Source of the DNA: Clitoria ternatea | Lineage: Eukaryota > Streptophyta > Magnoliopsida > Fabales > Fabaceae | DNA: 64,000 nt | NCBI GenBank assembly: GCA_037962975.1 | Contig: CM075670.1 | Location: forward strand, 80,293,501-80,357,500 | Reading direction: 5' to 3' | Shown here: one piece after another, positions 35,300 to 48,286 of the stretch | Numbering within the stretch: position 1 is the stretch's first letter | Layout of the letters: each line of letters starts with the position of its first letter | The notes under the pieces: model-generated | Told to the model about the DNA's origin: nothing | The model's input: the letters and a program-made list of their open reading frames with translations, nothing else | Databases searched by the model: none | Translations under genes and position numbers: made by a program

Positions 35300-37797
35300 C
35301 ACCGAGTAAGACATTTCCAAGTGGGATAGCATTGTGAGACATTTCTGATTCCCGCGTGGTATGGCGCCGATTGAGACATACCGAGTGATTCTTTTCCAGG
35401 GGAAGTACTTCTGGACAGAGAAAGACTTTAACTTCGAATGAGTATGTTTCCCGGGGGAAGTAAATATCTGAGTGGTGAACCCCTTCATTCAATTCGTGCT
35501 CGGGTGTCTTAAGGATTACCGAGAGCTTGTGCTCGGATTCGTCTTCGAAATTGTCTTCGACTCTGAGTAATATTCCTAAGTGGAAAGATGTCCAAGAGAG
35601 GACTGAACTTTGACCCTGAATGATCCTTTCGGTTGTAAGACTTCCGAGTGACGCACTTCCAAGAGAAATATTTTTGAGTGAAGAAAGGCTTTGACTCGGG
35701 CAGAGATATATCTGAGTAATATATTTCTGAATGAGGTGTCTCCGGGTGAGACATTTCTGAGTGGGTCACTTCCGAGGAAAGAAAAGCTATGACTGAGTGT
35801 TTCAAGCAGAAACATTTCTGAGCGAATTCCCTCCGAGTGAAGCAATTCTGAACGAAAAGAGACTGATGAATCCTTCTCGGAAAGAGATATTTCTGAGTGT
35901 TTTCAATTTAATCGTTTTACCATGTTAGAGTCCGAATTTTGAAATATGGTCAACTACAAGGTTATTCCTTGTTGTCTTAGCTTTCCAACAAGACCAAATT
36001 TATTAAAATCCATTAAGATATGAGAGAGATATGCCAAAATATCAAAACAGTGTCAAAATTAATATTTACTTCAATCATCGAGGCTCTTCCATATCACTCT
36101 ATTCTTCTAAATTCTAGCAGATTCTCTTATCTTTTTCTAAGTATGGGACCCTCTTTATTGTCCTATCCTCTTTTCTTTTATTATCTTGTTTCTTCCTTAT
36201 CTCTTAAGATATATATATCAGCACTTCCTCACTTTGTGGACGCCTTTTCCATCAACCATTTCTGTCAATCTCACCGTTGGATCGGCTTGAAATTTTGAGA
36301 GTAGAAAGAACTCTAAATTCCTTAGTTCAAGGTAGCTGTGGAAGATTTCAGAACTAAGAGTTGATTTGGAGCTTGTGAATAACTAGCTGATTGTATTTAG
36401 TAGCTCGAGGAGCTTCTGGAATCGTTTATTCCAGGTAGGGGGAGCGTTTACATTTTAAATGCATGATTTATGAACGGATTCGGGATAATATTATTGTATT
36501 TAATAAGAAATCCTGAATATATATATATATATATATATTATGTGTGACATATTTGGGATGATTATGATATTTTCGTTCATATGATATTGATGTTGAGATA
36601 TTGAATTTGGTATGAGAAATGAATTGTATGTGAATTTATGATTATTCCTATGCATGAGATGCAGTAGGAAATATGATGTTGATGTGTGATTGATGATGAT
36701 GATATGAATGTTATTCATGAAATATATCATGATGTATGAATGCATGGGATGCATTTAATAAGCATGGGATGCTTGTGTATTGAACAAATATGAAATATGA
36801 TTGTGGTTTTGAGGATTCCATAAAAAGACCTTGGGTGGGACTCAAGGCAAACCTCTTGAGTGGGGCTCGGGGTTTATCCCGTGACACTACCGTTGTCGCT
36901 GGGAGTGATTGTGTCACGTGAGAGGGAAAACGGTTTGGTACCAGTAAAATGGCCGGATCAGCTGAGAGCTGAGTTATGGCTGAGAGCCAGTGTTGCAACA
37001 CAAATAAAAGACTTAATAATGGATCCATTTGATTGAGAATATAATTATATTGATGTATGTTGTTATGAACAACATGATTACATGATCATTGTGAATGAAT
37101 GAAATGTTATAAGATTATGTAATATGATTATGATTTATATATGGTTATGAATTGGACACTTGATCCGATTCAATAACTGTCATTTGACATGTATATGCTC
37201 ACCCCTATTATGGTTATCTTTTTTAGTGGATACTGGCAGTGAAGGCATATGAGATGGCATTCAGTGGAGATTGAAGTATTATGTACATGTATGTGTACAT
37301 AGTATGTATAGTATGTAAAAGCCTTGGCTGGCTCTTGATAGTATACATTGTTATATATGTTTGAAGGTTTGAGAATCGATGTTGAATAACTTCTTTTTGA
37401 AGTTTAAAATTTGAGGAAGTATATAAATATATGTATGTGTTCATATGTATGTTATATTGCATATACAGAAATTGGAAGTCATTTTCTTTAATTTCTTCAT
37501 TTTCTTTATTTACCTTAATATGATTTTATTACTTTTATTATAAAATCATATTTTCTTATATTTAACAATTTAATATACGCTTTCCGCTGATTCTTGTGAT
37601 AATCTTCATTTTGATTATCCAAGCTATATTTTAATTATTTTCATACCTTCTCATATGGCCATATATGGGAAAGGTTTACTTAATTGGTCCAGGGGTATTG
37701 TTTAAATAATTATTATAAACCGTGAAAAATTTACCCTTAATTTTATTATTCTAATTAATCATATTGGGATAATTATATTAAGGGTTAGGATGTTTTA
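35300..37797 (+). repeat. Element D 5' LTR, second part
   Basis: Continues the motif array to about 35900. Then come U3 end, a TATA run (36210-36218), donor-like CCAG|GTAGGG at 36435, an AT microsatellite (36517-36539), the GC-rich box (36825-37005) and acceptor-like TTTTTTAG ending at 37226. The end is GGATGTTTTA at 37797. Confidence 0.92.
36210..36218 (+). promoter_or_regulatory. Element D LTR TATA box
   Basis: TATATATAT lies just after the motif array and about 225 bp before the donor-like site. The same run occurs at 43773-43781 in the 3' LTR. Confidence 0.55.
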
Positions 37798-37800
37798 TTT

Positions 37801-37812
37801 TGGTATCAGAGT
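37801..37812 (+). other. Element D primer binding site (tRNA-iMet type)
   Basis: TGGTATCAGAGT starts three T residues after the LTR end; only the last base differs from the usual initiator-Met PBS. Confidence 0.9.
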
Positions 37813-37975
37813 AGACTTAAAAATTCCAAGGCCAAGGTTGATGTACTGAATGCTATAAACTGAGTAAACTCGTATGCTAGTTGTCAATTATTGAATTGAT
37901 TGATGACATCTATTTTAAAATGTTGTATTCTTATCCTTTAGAAATACTAAAGTATGGTGTTATTTCAGGATAAGA

Positions 37976-39480
37976 ATGACTGATCATCCAGGTATGGATG
38001 CAATGGCTGCTGTCTTCCAGCGTTTCACTGATATTCTTGAAAGGCAGAACCGGCCTCAGACGTCTGACAATCATAGTCTTGATTGTTTCCTAAAATGTAA
38101 ACCGACTGAATTCCATGGGGGCTTTCAACCTGATCAAGCCTATGCATGGATACAAAATCTGGAAAGGATCTTTGACAGCTTGTAGTGCACAAAAGCACAA
38201 AGGGTTGAGTATTCTGTGTTCATGCTTTGAAAAGATGCTGAAAATTGGTGGAAACTGACAAAAGCTCGAATGGTAGCTGTGGGCACTGAGTTGATTTGGG
38301 AGAATTTCAAGGGATGTTTCCTTGAAAAATACTTCCCAAACACCGTAAGAAGCAGAAAGGAATTAGAATTCATGGAGCTCAGACAGGGCAATCTTAGTGT
38401 GGAAGAATATGCAGCAAAATTTAAGGAACTCTGTTTATTTTATCCTCCTTTTCAACTGCCGGGTACTGAAGGCTCGAAGTGTATTAAATTTGAGAGTGGT
38501 CTGAAACCTGAAATCAAGAAGGCTTTCAGACACCAAGAAATCAGGAGCTTTCCTATTCTTGTTAATAAATGCTGAATCTATGAAGAAGATGACAAAGCTT
38601 CTACTGGATCAATCAGTAGATCTGATAGTTCTTCGAAGCTACAACCTATTAGCTTCAAAAAGCAAGGAAAGTTTGTTAGAGGTGGATCATCCTCTAAATC
38701 CAGAGGTCGAGGAAACTCTGGTGGTCGTTCTGTGAGTCGTCCGAGGGACGTCAAATGTTTCAGATGTGGTGGAGACCATTATGCCAGGAACTGTGATAAA
38801 GAAGAAGAGGTTATTTTTTATAATTATAATGAAAAATGACATATTCGTCCTAACTGTCCTCTTTTGCAACAGACTAAATCTAATGCTAGTGTAAACCGTG
38901 GAGGCTTCCGAGGACAAGGCCGTGGAAATGGTAATAGAGGAGGCAGAGGAAATGGTGGACGTGGTAATAATTCTATGATGCCTAGAAATGATCGAGCTGG
39001 AACTTCTAATTCACCAGCTGCGGGAAGAGTTTATGCTATCACTGTTGAGGAGGCTGCCCAAGCCAATGACCTGGTTCAAAGTAAGTGTTTACTTGGGGAT
39101 ACTATTCTTAATGTGGTGTTTGACTCTGGTGAAACTCATTCTTTCATTTCTAATGATTGTGTGATACGTATGAGATTACCTGTTATTGTTATGAATCGGG
39201 CATTGAATGTGTCTAACCCGACTGGTGCTAAACTATGGACTTCTATGATGTGTGAAATGTATCCTTCACTTTGGGTGATAGGAGTTTTATGACTGATTTA
39301 ATATGTCTACCTTTGAGAGGTCTTGACATTGTCCTTGGTATGGATTGGTTATCAGCCAATAGGGTCTTAGTTGATTGTCAAAACCGGCGGGTGATCTTTC
39401 CTAATCAGAATGCAGATAATTATGAAATTCAAGGTATATCTCAGTTATTTATGTTATTCTGTATGATTGATGGAAAGAAT
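37976..39480 (+). pseudogene. Element D gag and protease (broken)
   Basis: ATG at 37976 (MTDHPGMDAMAA) opens gag, with DCFLKCKPTEFHGGF, LEKYFPNTV, FYPPFQLPG, a CFRCGGDHYARNC knuckle and an Arg/Gly-rich tail. The protease has FDSGETHSFIS and VLGMDWLSANRV. In-frame stops are at 38183, 38228, 38573 and 38837. A one-base loss near 39255 shifts the frame inside the protease relative to C. Confidence 0.88.
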
Positions 39481-42367
39481 GAGTCTAGAATCCATGATAT
39501 CCTTGTGTGTGATTCTTCTGAGGTGTTTCCGGAGGATGTAACTGGTGTTCCTCCTGATAGAGAAATTGAATTCTCTATTGACCTTATTCCTGGAGCTGAA
39601 CCGATCTCCAGAGCTCCTTATAGAATATCTCCAGTTGAATTAGCTAAATTAAAGAAGCAGGTTGATGAATTGCTTGAGAAACAATTTATTCAACCTAGTA
39701 TATCACTGTGGGGTGCTCCGGTGTTACTTGTTAAGAAAAAGGATGGCAGTATACGGTTATGTGTTGACTACCGCAATTAAATAAGCTCACAATTAAGAAT
39801 AAATATCCACTGCCTAGAATTGATGACTTGATTAATCAGTTACGTGGTGCTTCAGTCTTTTCTAAGATTGATCTACAATCTGGATACCATCAAATCCGAG
39901 TTAAAGCTGCTGATATTCCTAAAACGGCATTCAGGACCCGATATGGTCATTATGAATACGTGGTGATGCTGTTTGGAGAAACGAATGCTCCTGCTGTGTT
40001 CATGAATTATATGAACAACATTTTTCATCCTTATTTGGATCGGTTTGTGGTGGTATTTATCGATGATATTTTGATTTATTCTAAGTGTCATGAGGAGCAT
40101 GAGGAGCATCTACGTTTGGTACTTCAAGTGCTTAAAGAGAAGAAATTGTTTGCTAAATTATCCAAATGTGAATTCTGGATGGACAAGATTTAATTTTTGG
40201 GTCATGTTATTTCCAGTGAAGGTGTTTCTGTTGATCCTTCAAAAACTGAAGCTATTATGGTTTGGGAGAGACCTAAGTCAGTCACTGAGGTCAGGAGTTT
40301 CATGGGTTTAGCTGGTTATTATCGGAGATTCATCGAAGGATTCTCTAAAATTGTATTGCCATTGACCAAGCTAACCCGAAAGAATATTCCTTTTGTGTGG
40401 TCTTCTGAGTGTGAAAAGAGTTTCCAAGAATTAAAGACTAAATTGACTTCTACTCCTGTGTTGGCATTGCCTAATCTGCAGGAAAATTTTATGGTCTATT
40501 ATGATGCATCCAGGCTGGGTATTGGGTGTGTATTGATGCAGAATGGTAGGTTGATAGCTTATGCTTCGCGACAGTTGCGACCGCATGAACAGAATTATCT
40601 TACGCATGATTTGGAGCTTGCAGCTGTGGTTTTTGCACTGAAAATTTGGAGGCATTATCTTTATGGCTCTAAATTCGAAGTGTATAATGACCATAAAAGT
40701 TTGAAATATCTATTTGACTAGAAAGAGTTAAATATGAGGCAGAGGAGATGGATTGAATTTTTGAAAGACTATGATTTCGATTTGAAATACCATCCGGGAA
40801 AGGCAAATGTTGTAGCTGATGCCTTAAGCCGGAAATCTATTCATATGGCAGTTATGATGGTTAAAGAGATGGAGTTACTCGAGCAGTTCAGAGATATGAA
40901 TCTGCATGTGGATATTTCTTCACGTGAAAAAGTGACTCTTGGTATTTTGAAAATAGCCAATGAATTTTTAAAGCTGGTGTATATGCATCAGATATCTGAT
41001 ACTTGGCTAATGGCAAGGACTTAATCTTAACGGAAGGTTCTGATGGCATTTAGCGAGTAAAAGGCTGAATTTATATACCTGATTTTGGTAATTTGCAACA
41101 AATGGTACTCAATGAAGCTCATAGAAGTATGCTGAGTATCCATCCAGGTACTACCAAGATGTATCATGATTTGAAATTGCATTTTTGGTGGCCTGGAATG
41201 AAAAGAGATGTAGTTGACTTTGTGGCTCATTGTATAATCTGTCAGAAAGCAAAGGTTGAACATCAGAAACCATTTGGTGGTTTACGACCTTTAGAGATTC
41301 CAGTGTGGAAATGGGATGCTATTGCTATGGATTTTGTGATAGGATTACCTATGACTCACAGTGGTCATGATGCTATCTGGGTTATTATGGATAGATTGAC
41401 GAAATCTGCACATTTCTTACCTATCAATATGAGTTACCCCTTGTAGAGACTAGTACAGTTGTATATCAGTGAGATCGTTCGACTACATGGTGTTCCATCT
41501 TCTATTGTGTCAGATAGATATCCGAGGTTTACTTCCCGATTTTAGGGGAGTTTGCATCAGGAGTTAGGTTCGAAGCTTCGATTGAGTTCGGCCTATCATC
41601 CTCAGACAGATGGGCAGTCCGAACGAACTATTCAGAGTTTAGAGGACTTGTTGAGGTCCTGTGTGCTAGAGCATCGTGGAAGCTGGGAGCAATACCTTCC
41701 ATTGATTGAATTTACTTATAATAATAGCTATCACAACAGGATAGGTATGGCTCTATATAAGGCTCTATATGGCATGAAGTGCCGAACACCTCTTTGCTGG
41801 TTAGAGACTGGTGAGAGCCTAATGTTAGGGCCTGAGATTGTGCAGCAAACCTCCGAGCAAATTCAGATGATTAGAGATAAAATGAAAGCATCCCAGAATT
41901 GTCAGAAAAGTTATTATGATAAGCGAACGAAGCAGCTTGAGTTTCAGATTGGTGACAGAGTCTTTCTGAAAGTTTCTCCTAGTAAAGGCATTGGGAGAGC
42001 TTTGAAAAGTAAGAAATTGAGCCCGAGCTATATTGGCCCATATGAAATATTGAAAAGAGTTGGCCCTGTAGCTTATTAGATAGCGTTTCCTTCATACTTG
42101 TCGAATCTACATAGCGTGTTCCATGTTTCTCAGTTGAGAAAGTATTTACCAGATCCTACTCATGAAATGCCTGATGATGACGTTGAAATCAGGGAAAACC
42201 TGACCACTATAGCTGAGCCCACTGGTATAGTGGACCGATCAGTAAAACGCTTGAGAAGCAAGAAAGTTCAATTGGTCAAGGTTGCATGGTAGCAGGATCA
42301 GTGTATTATGCATACTTGGGAACGTGAAGACGCTATGAGGCAACAAAATCCTGAGCTATTTCATTAA
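39481..42367 (+). pseudogene. Element D pol: RT, RNase H, integrase, chromodomain-like end (broken)
   Basis: RT has EVFPEDVTGVPPDREIEFS, SISLWGAPVLLVKKKDGS and FIDDIL. A one-base loss near 39773 breaks it within DYRQLN. RNase H has VYYDASRLGIGC, with Tyr for the usual Cys. A small deletion near 41000 precedes the integrase zinc-binding part (HPGTTKMYHDL, CIICQKAK). The integrase core has AMDFVIGLP, SDRYPRF and the AYHPQTDG block. Stops are at 40191, 40719, 41444, near 41543, 42077 and 42290. Those at 41444 and 42077 are shared with C. The terminator is TAA at 42365. Confidence 0.88.
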
Positions 42368-42408
42368 GGTATGTCTTTATGTTTAAATTTCGAGGATGAA
42401 ATTTTTGT

Positions 42409-42421
42409 AGGAGGGGAGAAT
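42409..42421 (+). other. Element D polypurine tract
   Basis: GGAGGGGAGAA directly precedes the 3' LTR and follows the shared TTCGAGGATGAAATTTTT block. Confidence 0.85.
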
Positions 42422-44111
42422 TGTAACATCCTAAATTGAGAATTTTAGAAAATAATTCATTAAAGATCAATGGAGAATTTCCGAGTGAATCATGTCTGAG
42501 ACAAGACCTTCCGAGTGAAGAAATGGATATGATTTCGAGTGAAGTATGACCGAGAAAACTACTTCCGAGTGAAGGAAGGTTAAGATGTTTCTGAGTGAGG
42601 CATGACTGAGAGAATCACTTCCGAGTGAAGAAAAACTGTGTCCAAATGAGACACTTGAGTCAGGAAAATCCGAATGAAACGTTTCCGAATGGGTCATTTC
42701 TAAGAGAAGTACTTCCGACCGAAGAAAAGCTTTGATTTAGAATGAGTACTTCTTGGACCAAGATGTTTCTGAGTAGTGAACTCCCGAGAGGGGTATCTCC
42801 GAGTTGAGTGCAACTTTCCCGAGTGGGGTGTCTCTGAGTGCGACACTTCCGTGTGGGATGGCACCGAGTGAGACATTTCCAAGTGGGATAGCATTGTGAG
42901 ACATTTCCGATTCCCGCGTGGTATGGTGCCGATTGAGACATACCGAGTGAGTCTTTTCCAGGGGAAGTACTTTTGGACAGAGAAAGACTTTAACTTTGAA
43001 TGAGTATGTTTTCGAGTGAATATTTCCCGGGGGAAGTAAATATCTGAGTGGTGAACCCCTTCATTCAATTCATGCTCGGGTTGTCGAGAGCTTATGCTCG
43101 GATTCATCTTCGAAATTGTCTTCGACTCCGAGTGATATTCCCAAGTGGAAAGATTTCTGAGAGAGGACTGAACTTCGACTCCGAATGATCCTTTCGGTTG
43201 TAAGACTTCCGAGTGACGCACTTCCAAGAGAAATATTTTCGAGTGAAGAAAGGCTTTGACTCGGGCAGAGATATATCTGAGTGATATATTTCTGAATGAG
43301 CTGTCTCCGGGTGAGACATTTCTGAGTGGGTCACTTCCGAGGAAAGAAAAGCTATGACTGAGTGTTTCAAGCATAAACATTTCCGAGCAAATTCCATCCG
43401 AGTGAAGCAATTCTGAACGAAAAGAGACTGATGAATCCTTCTCGGAAAGAGATATTTCTGAGTGTTTTCAATTTAATCTTTTTACCATGTTAGAGTCTGA
43501 ATTTTGAAATATGGTCAACTACAAAGTTATTCCTTGTTGTCTTAGCTTTCCAACAAGACCAAATTTATTAAAATCCATTAAGATATGAGAGATATGCCAA
43601 AATATCAAAACAGTGTCAGAATTGATATTTACTTCAATCATCGAGGCTCTTCCACGTCACTCTATTCTTCTAAATTCTAGCAGATTCTCTTGTCTTTTTC
43701 TAAGTATGGGACCCTCTCTATTGTCCTATCCTCTTTTCTTTTATTATCTTGTTTCTTCCTTATCTCTTAAGATATATATATCAGCACTTCCTCACTTCGT
43801 GGACGCCTTTTCCATCAACGATTTCTGTCAATCTCACCGTTGGATCGGCTTGAAATTTTGAGAGTGGAAAGAACTCTAAATTCCTTAGTTCAAGGTAGCT
43901 GTGGAAGATTTCAGAACTAAGAGTTGATTCGGAGCTTGTGAATAACTAGCTGATTGTATTTAGTAGCTCGAGGAGCTTCTGGAATCGTTTATTCCAGGTA
44001 GGGGGAGCGTTTACATTTTAAATGCATGGTTTATGAACGGATTTGGGATAATATTATTGTATTTAATAAGAAATCCTGAATATATATATATATATATATA
44101 TATATGTTATG
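42422..44111 (+). repeat. Element D 3' LTR, first part
   Basis: Uninterrupted motif array (42478-43470), TATA run (43773-43781), donor-like site at 43998 and an AT microsatellite (44080-44105). The LTR breaks directly after the microsatellite at TTATG, where insert X enters. Confidence 0.92.
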
Positions 44112-47018
44112 TGTGACATCCTAGGTCGATTTACATTTAGTTTTATTCATTTGATTAAATTTTACAAAAAAACTTTTTTTTTTGATCAACGATAATAATG
44201 AAGTCATGATTCAAGATAATGTTTATGTTTCACTAAACATAATTAAATTAGTAATCAATCTTAATTAAATTGAACAAGCAAGGAAAAAGGAGAAAGCTAG
44301 TTAAATAGAACAAAAGGAGGAAAAAAGGGAATCAGGAGATCTCGCTTAAGCGAGGCCCTAACTCGCTTAAGCGAGCTCATGAATCTTCGCTTGAGCGAAG
44401 TGCGAACTCGCTTGAGCGAGGTTTATATTCTATGCTTGGGCGAGCCACACTCACGCTTGAGCGAATACATCCATGTACATCAGGCCTTAGTTCGCTTGAG
44501 CGAGATTTCCTCGCTTGAGCGAATTAACTCCAGTAACCTCACTAACCTGACTCGCGCTAACGAACTACTCTCGCTTAGGCGAGGTTTCTCCAGTAGCTAG
44601 TTTCCTCTTTATTCGCTTGAGCGAGCACATCTCGCTTGAGCGAATAAACTCCAGAATCTAATCTTATGGTCCTCGCTTGAGCGGAACTCAATCCGCTCGA
44701 GCTAAAACCACCCAGTAGCTGCCCCTGATACCTCATACACTTCTCGCTTGAGCGGGGATTTCTCTCGCTTGAAAGAGATCAGCACAATGGCCATTTCCTC
44801 TATTCCTCGCTCAGGTGAGGTTATAACCGCTTGAGCGCAAAACCTCCAGAAACCACATTCTCTTAATTCTTACCTATCTCGCTTGAGCTAAATCATACCC
44901 GCTCGAGCGAGATTTGACTAGAGAGCATAACACTAATACAAAGCCCTCTCGCTTGAGCGAGAATTCATCTCGCTTGAGCGAGTTATGCAGTACATGCGAA
45001 GGACTTAGGATTTTCATACCAACCCACAAATTTAAACACTCACATGTCTCATTTGACTTAGTTCATCCACTTACCTACATTTCAATCATGCAATGCACTT
45101 CACTTCTAATTCCATTCTGCTAAATGTACATCAATAATCAATGCACTAGGCCATTCACCTATCATCTCACATCATTCATATTTCTAATCATAGATCAAAC
45201 CTGTTTATATTCATGCATCAAGTACACTACCATTGGCTCCATGCCAATATACATCAACTACATTCAGTTTTCTATTTGCTATTCATCACATTCATGACTA
45301 CGATAACAGTATTCTAAATTGACTCACCATGCATACACAACATCCAAGCACAACATACATAATTCACAACACACATCACACATTTAGTTCATTTCATGAC
45401 CTCCTTAGCTCCTTGGCATCAATTCTCCGCTTGGCGTATCTCCGGGGCTTCAACCTCTTCCCTGTCACTGGTTACTAAAATTAAGGAAACAACAGCAGGG
45501 GTAAGTGTTTGGTATCATAATTAATATAGAATGGCAATTCAATAACAAGATACATATTCACTATTTTTAGTTTGTACCATTTATCTTACCTCTTGTCCTC
45601 AATCTCCATTTACCATTCAAAATTCGATTCCAATTCCTTTATCCCCAATTTGCCAATCACAATCAATAATTATTATGAAATACATTCATATCATCATACA
45701 ATACTAACAATGCATCAAATAACACCACTGACTCTCATATCAATTCGACGCCTAGTATCCGGATACTAAAAGGATCGGCCTTCAGCTGGGGGTCCTACTT
45801 GACACCCCGTGAACCCTGCTTGGTCCACTGAGTCCTACTTGACTCTCCACCTCAACCACTGGGTCCTACTTGACCACTGGGTAGCTCAACTGGGCATAAA
45901 CACCACGGGAGCCAGAAACGAGGGGCTGCACATACCGTCGGCCGTCCTACACCACATAATCACACATGTATATTCATATTTCATATATATCATAATGCAA
46001 GTGGCCATCACAAAACGCATACTCATCAATTGGGCGACCTACTTGTCAAGCCCGTCATCACAATGCCACTATACTCATCAACTCTTCACCTTTCAATTTA
46101 CATTGTGCTCATAATCATCACAAATCATACACATACAATTATCATTATTTATATATTCGTATTAATTCCGTATTTAATTCACTTACTCAATTTAATTACA
46201 TTTACCTATTCTAATTAATTACGACCCGAACACCCCCCCTTACCTCACTTCCGAGCTCCGACGATTCGTTCTTAATGTAATTAGCGCCCTCTCTACGCTA
46301 TATCCAGCGTCTTACTTCCGAAATCAACACCCACGTCACTGTTCGATCCTCCGACGACTGTTTCGTTACCTACGGAGGTCGAAACGCAAAACCGTCAACG
46401 TTAAACCATCCCCATTACTTTAAAAAAACCATTTTTAAGCCTCTACGCAGTAGAGGAGCAAGAAACAGAAGCTCACTCCTCCATGCACGACTCTTCGGTT
46501 TAACGGAGAAAGCGAAAGAGCTACGAAAGCTTAATTTAAAAGACCCATTGGACTCACCTCGAAGCCACGATCTCAAAAACGTAGTTATCTCGAAGTTTCG
46601 ACGTGAAATCGACCTCCCTTCAAGGCATGCAAGTCACGGCCAACTTAAGGAGAAGAAGAAGAAGAATGCACGCGTGAAGTGAGGAAGAAGAAGAGGAAAT
46701 TAAGATTTTAATACTCAAGGGCAATTTGGTCATTTCCTATTTCAATTACTTTTTCCTTTAAAAGTTTTAATTAAACTTTTACTTTCACCTTTCACCTTTT
46801 TACCCCATTATAATTTTAAATCTTACCTTCTCCTAATTATACATCATTTAATCTTTTATAATTAATTAATCAAATAAATTTATTTATTCCCACAACATTT
46901 AATTATTTCTAATTGCATTTTTAATACTAATAGTTCCCAAAATTTCAATAAATCCGGTTGGGCAATTATTAATATTTTTCGCCAATTAAAACTTTTCTAA
47001 AAGATTAGGGATGTTACA
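44112..47018 (-). mobile_element. Insert X: 2.9 kb solo-LTR-like insertion in D's 3' LTR
   Basis: Begins TGTGACATCC and ends GGGATGTTACA, flanked by TTATG (44107-44111 and 47019-47023). There is no coding domain, PBS or polypurine tract inside. Read on the minus strand it has a purine-rich leader with GAAGAAGAAG runs (46700-46640), donor-like GAG|GTAAGG at 46243, a GC-rich box (about 45950-45740), an acceptor-like TTTTAG ending at 45475, and the CTCGCTTGAGCGAG array (44990-44340). This is the LTR layout of the window, so X is most likely a solo LTR left by recombination between two LTRs. Confidence 0.8.
44340..44990. repeat. CTCGCTTGAGCGAG palindromic motif array
   Basis: Some 25-30 copies or half-copies of CTCGCTTGAGCGAG, CTCGCTTAAGCGAG (a perfect palindrome) and decayed forms, mostly as head-to-head pairs separated by 10-25 bp of unrelated sequence. 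The only open frames are RLSE-type translations of the motif, so it does not look coding. Confidence 0.85.
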
Positions 47019-47023
47019 TTATG

Positions 47024-48281
47024 TGTGACATATTTGTGATGATTATGATATTTCCGTTCATATGATATTGATGTTGAGATATTGAATTTGGTATGAGAAA
47101 TGAATTGTATGTGAATTTATGATTATTCCTATGCATGAGATGCAGTAGGAAATATGATGTTGATATGTGATTGATGATGATGATATGAATGTTATTCATG
47201 AAATATATCATGATGTATGAATGCATGGAATGCATTTAATAAGCATGGGATGCTTGTGTATTGAACAAATATGAAATATGATTGTTGTTTCGAGGATTCA
47301 ACAAAAAGACCTTGGGTGGGACTCAAGGCAAACCTCTTGAGTGGGGCTCGGGGTTTATCCCGTGACACTACCGTTGTCGCTGGGAGTGATTGTGTCACGT
47401 GAGAGGGCAAACGGTTTGGTACCAGTAAAACGGCCGGATCAGCTAAGAGCTGAGTTATGGCTGAGAGCCAGTGTTGCAACACAAATAAAAGACTTAATAA
47501 TGGATCCATTTGATTGAGCATATAATTATATTGATGTATGTTGTTGTGAACAACATGATTACATGATCATTGTGAATGAATGAAATGTTATAAGATTATG
47601 TAATATGATTATGATTTATATATGGTTATGAATTGGACACTTGATCCGATTAAATAACTGTCATTTGACATGTATATGCTCACCCCTATTGTGGTTATCT
47701 TTTTCAGTGGATACTGGACGCAGTGAAGGTATATGAGATGGCATTTAGTGGAGATTGAAGTATTATGTACATGTATGTGTATATAGTATGTATAGTATGT
47801 AAAAGCCTTGGCCGGCTCTTGATATTATACATTGTTATATATGTTTGAAGGTTTGAGAATCGATGTTGAATAACTTCTTTTTGAAGTTTAAAATTTGAGG
47901 AAGTATATAAATATGTGTATGTGTTCATATCTATGTTATATTGCATATACAGAAATTGGAAGTCATTTTCTTTAATTTCTTCATTTTCTTTATTTACCTT
48001 AATATGATTTTATTACTTTTATTATAAAATCATATTTTCTTATATTTAACAATTTAATATACGTTTTCCGTTGATTCTTGTGATAATCTTCATTTTGATT
48101 ATCCAAGCTGTGTTTTAATTATTTTCATACCTTCTCATATCGTCATATATGGGAAAGGTTTACTTAATTGGTCCAGGGGTATTGTTTAAATAATTATTAT
48201 AAACCGTGAAAAATTTACCCTTAATTTTATTATTCTAATTAATTATATTAGGATAATTATATTAAGGGTTAGGATATTTTA
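47024..48281 (+). repeat. Element D 3' LTR, second part
   Basis: Resumes after insert X and matches 36541-37797. It contains the GC-rich box (47300-47485) and acceptor-like CTTTTTCAG ending at 47707. It ends GGATATTTTA followed by TATAG. Confidence 0.92.
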
Positions 48282-48286
48282 TATAG

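Larger units (their letters stand above)
25409..48281 (+). mobile_element. Element D: Tekay/Del-type chromovirus, itself hosting two insertions
   Basis: Flanked by TATAG (25404-25408 and 48282-48286). Without its guests it is about 10.5 kb with LTRs of 2938 and 2948 bp. The 5' LTR is 25409-25848 plus 35300-37797 (element C lies between); the 3' LTR is 42422-44111 plus 47024-48281 (insert X lies between). Primer binding site, gag-pol and polypurine tract are in order. LTR ends are TGTAACATCC and GGATGTTTTA or GGATATTTTA, i.e. TG...TA. Gag-pol has several frameshifts and many stops. It is a sister family of C, with high protein similarity by eye. Confidence 0.92.

Noticed and set aside
42700..43410. 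Open frame of 236 codons on the minus strand
   Set aside because: Antisense translation of D's U3 motif array; the low-complexity wording comes from the repeat and not from a protein family.
44379..44600. RLSE-repeat peptide
   Set aside because: Direct translation of the CTCGCTTGAGCGAG array; not a protein repeat.
44340..44990. CRISPR-like appearance of short repeats with spacers
   Set aside because: Repeats are degenerate, spacing is irregular, the context is a plant LTR, and no cas genes are present.
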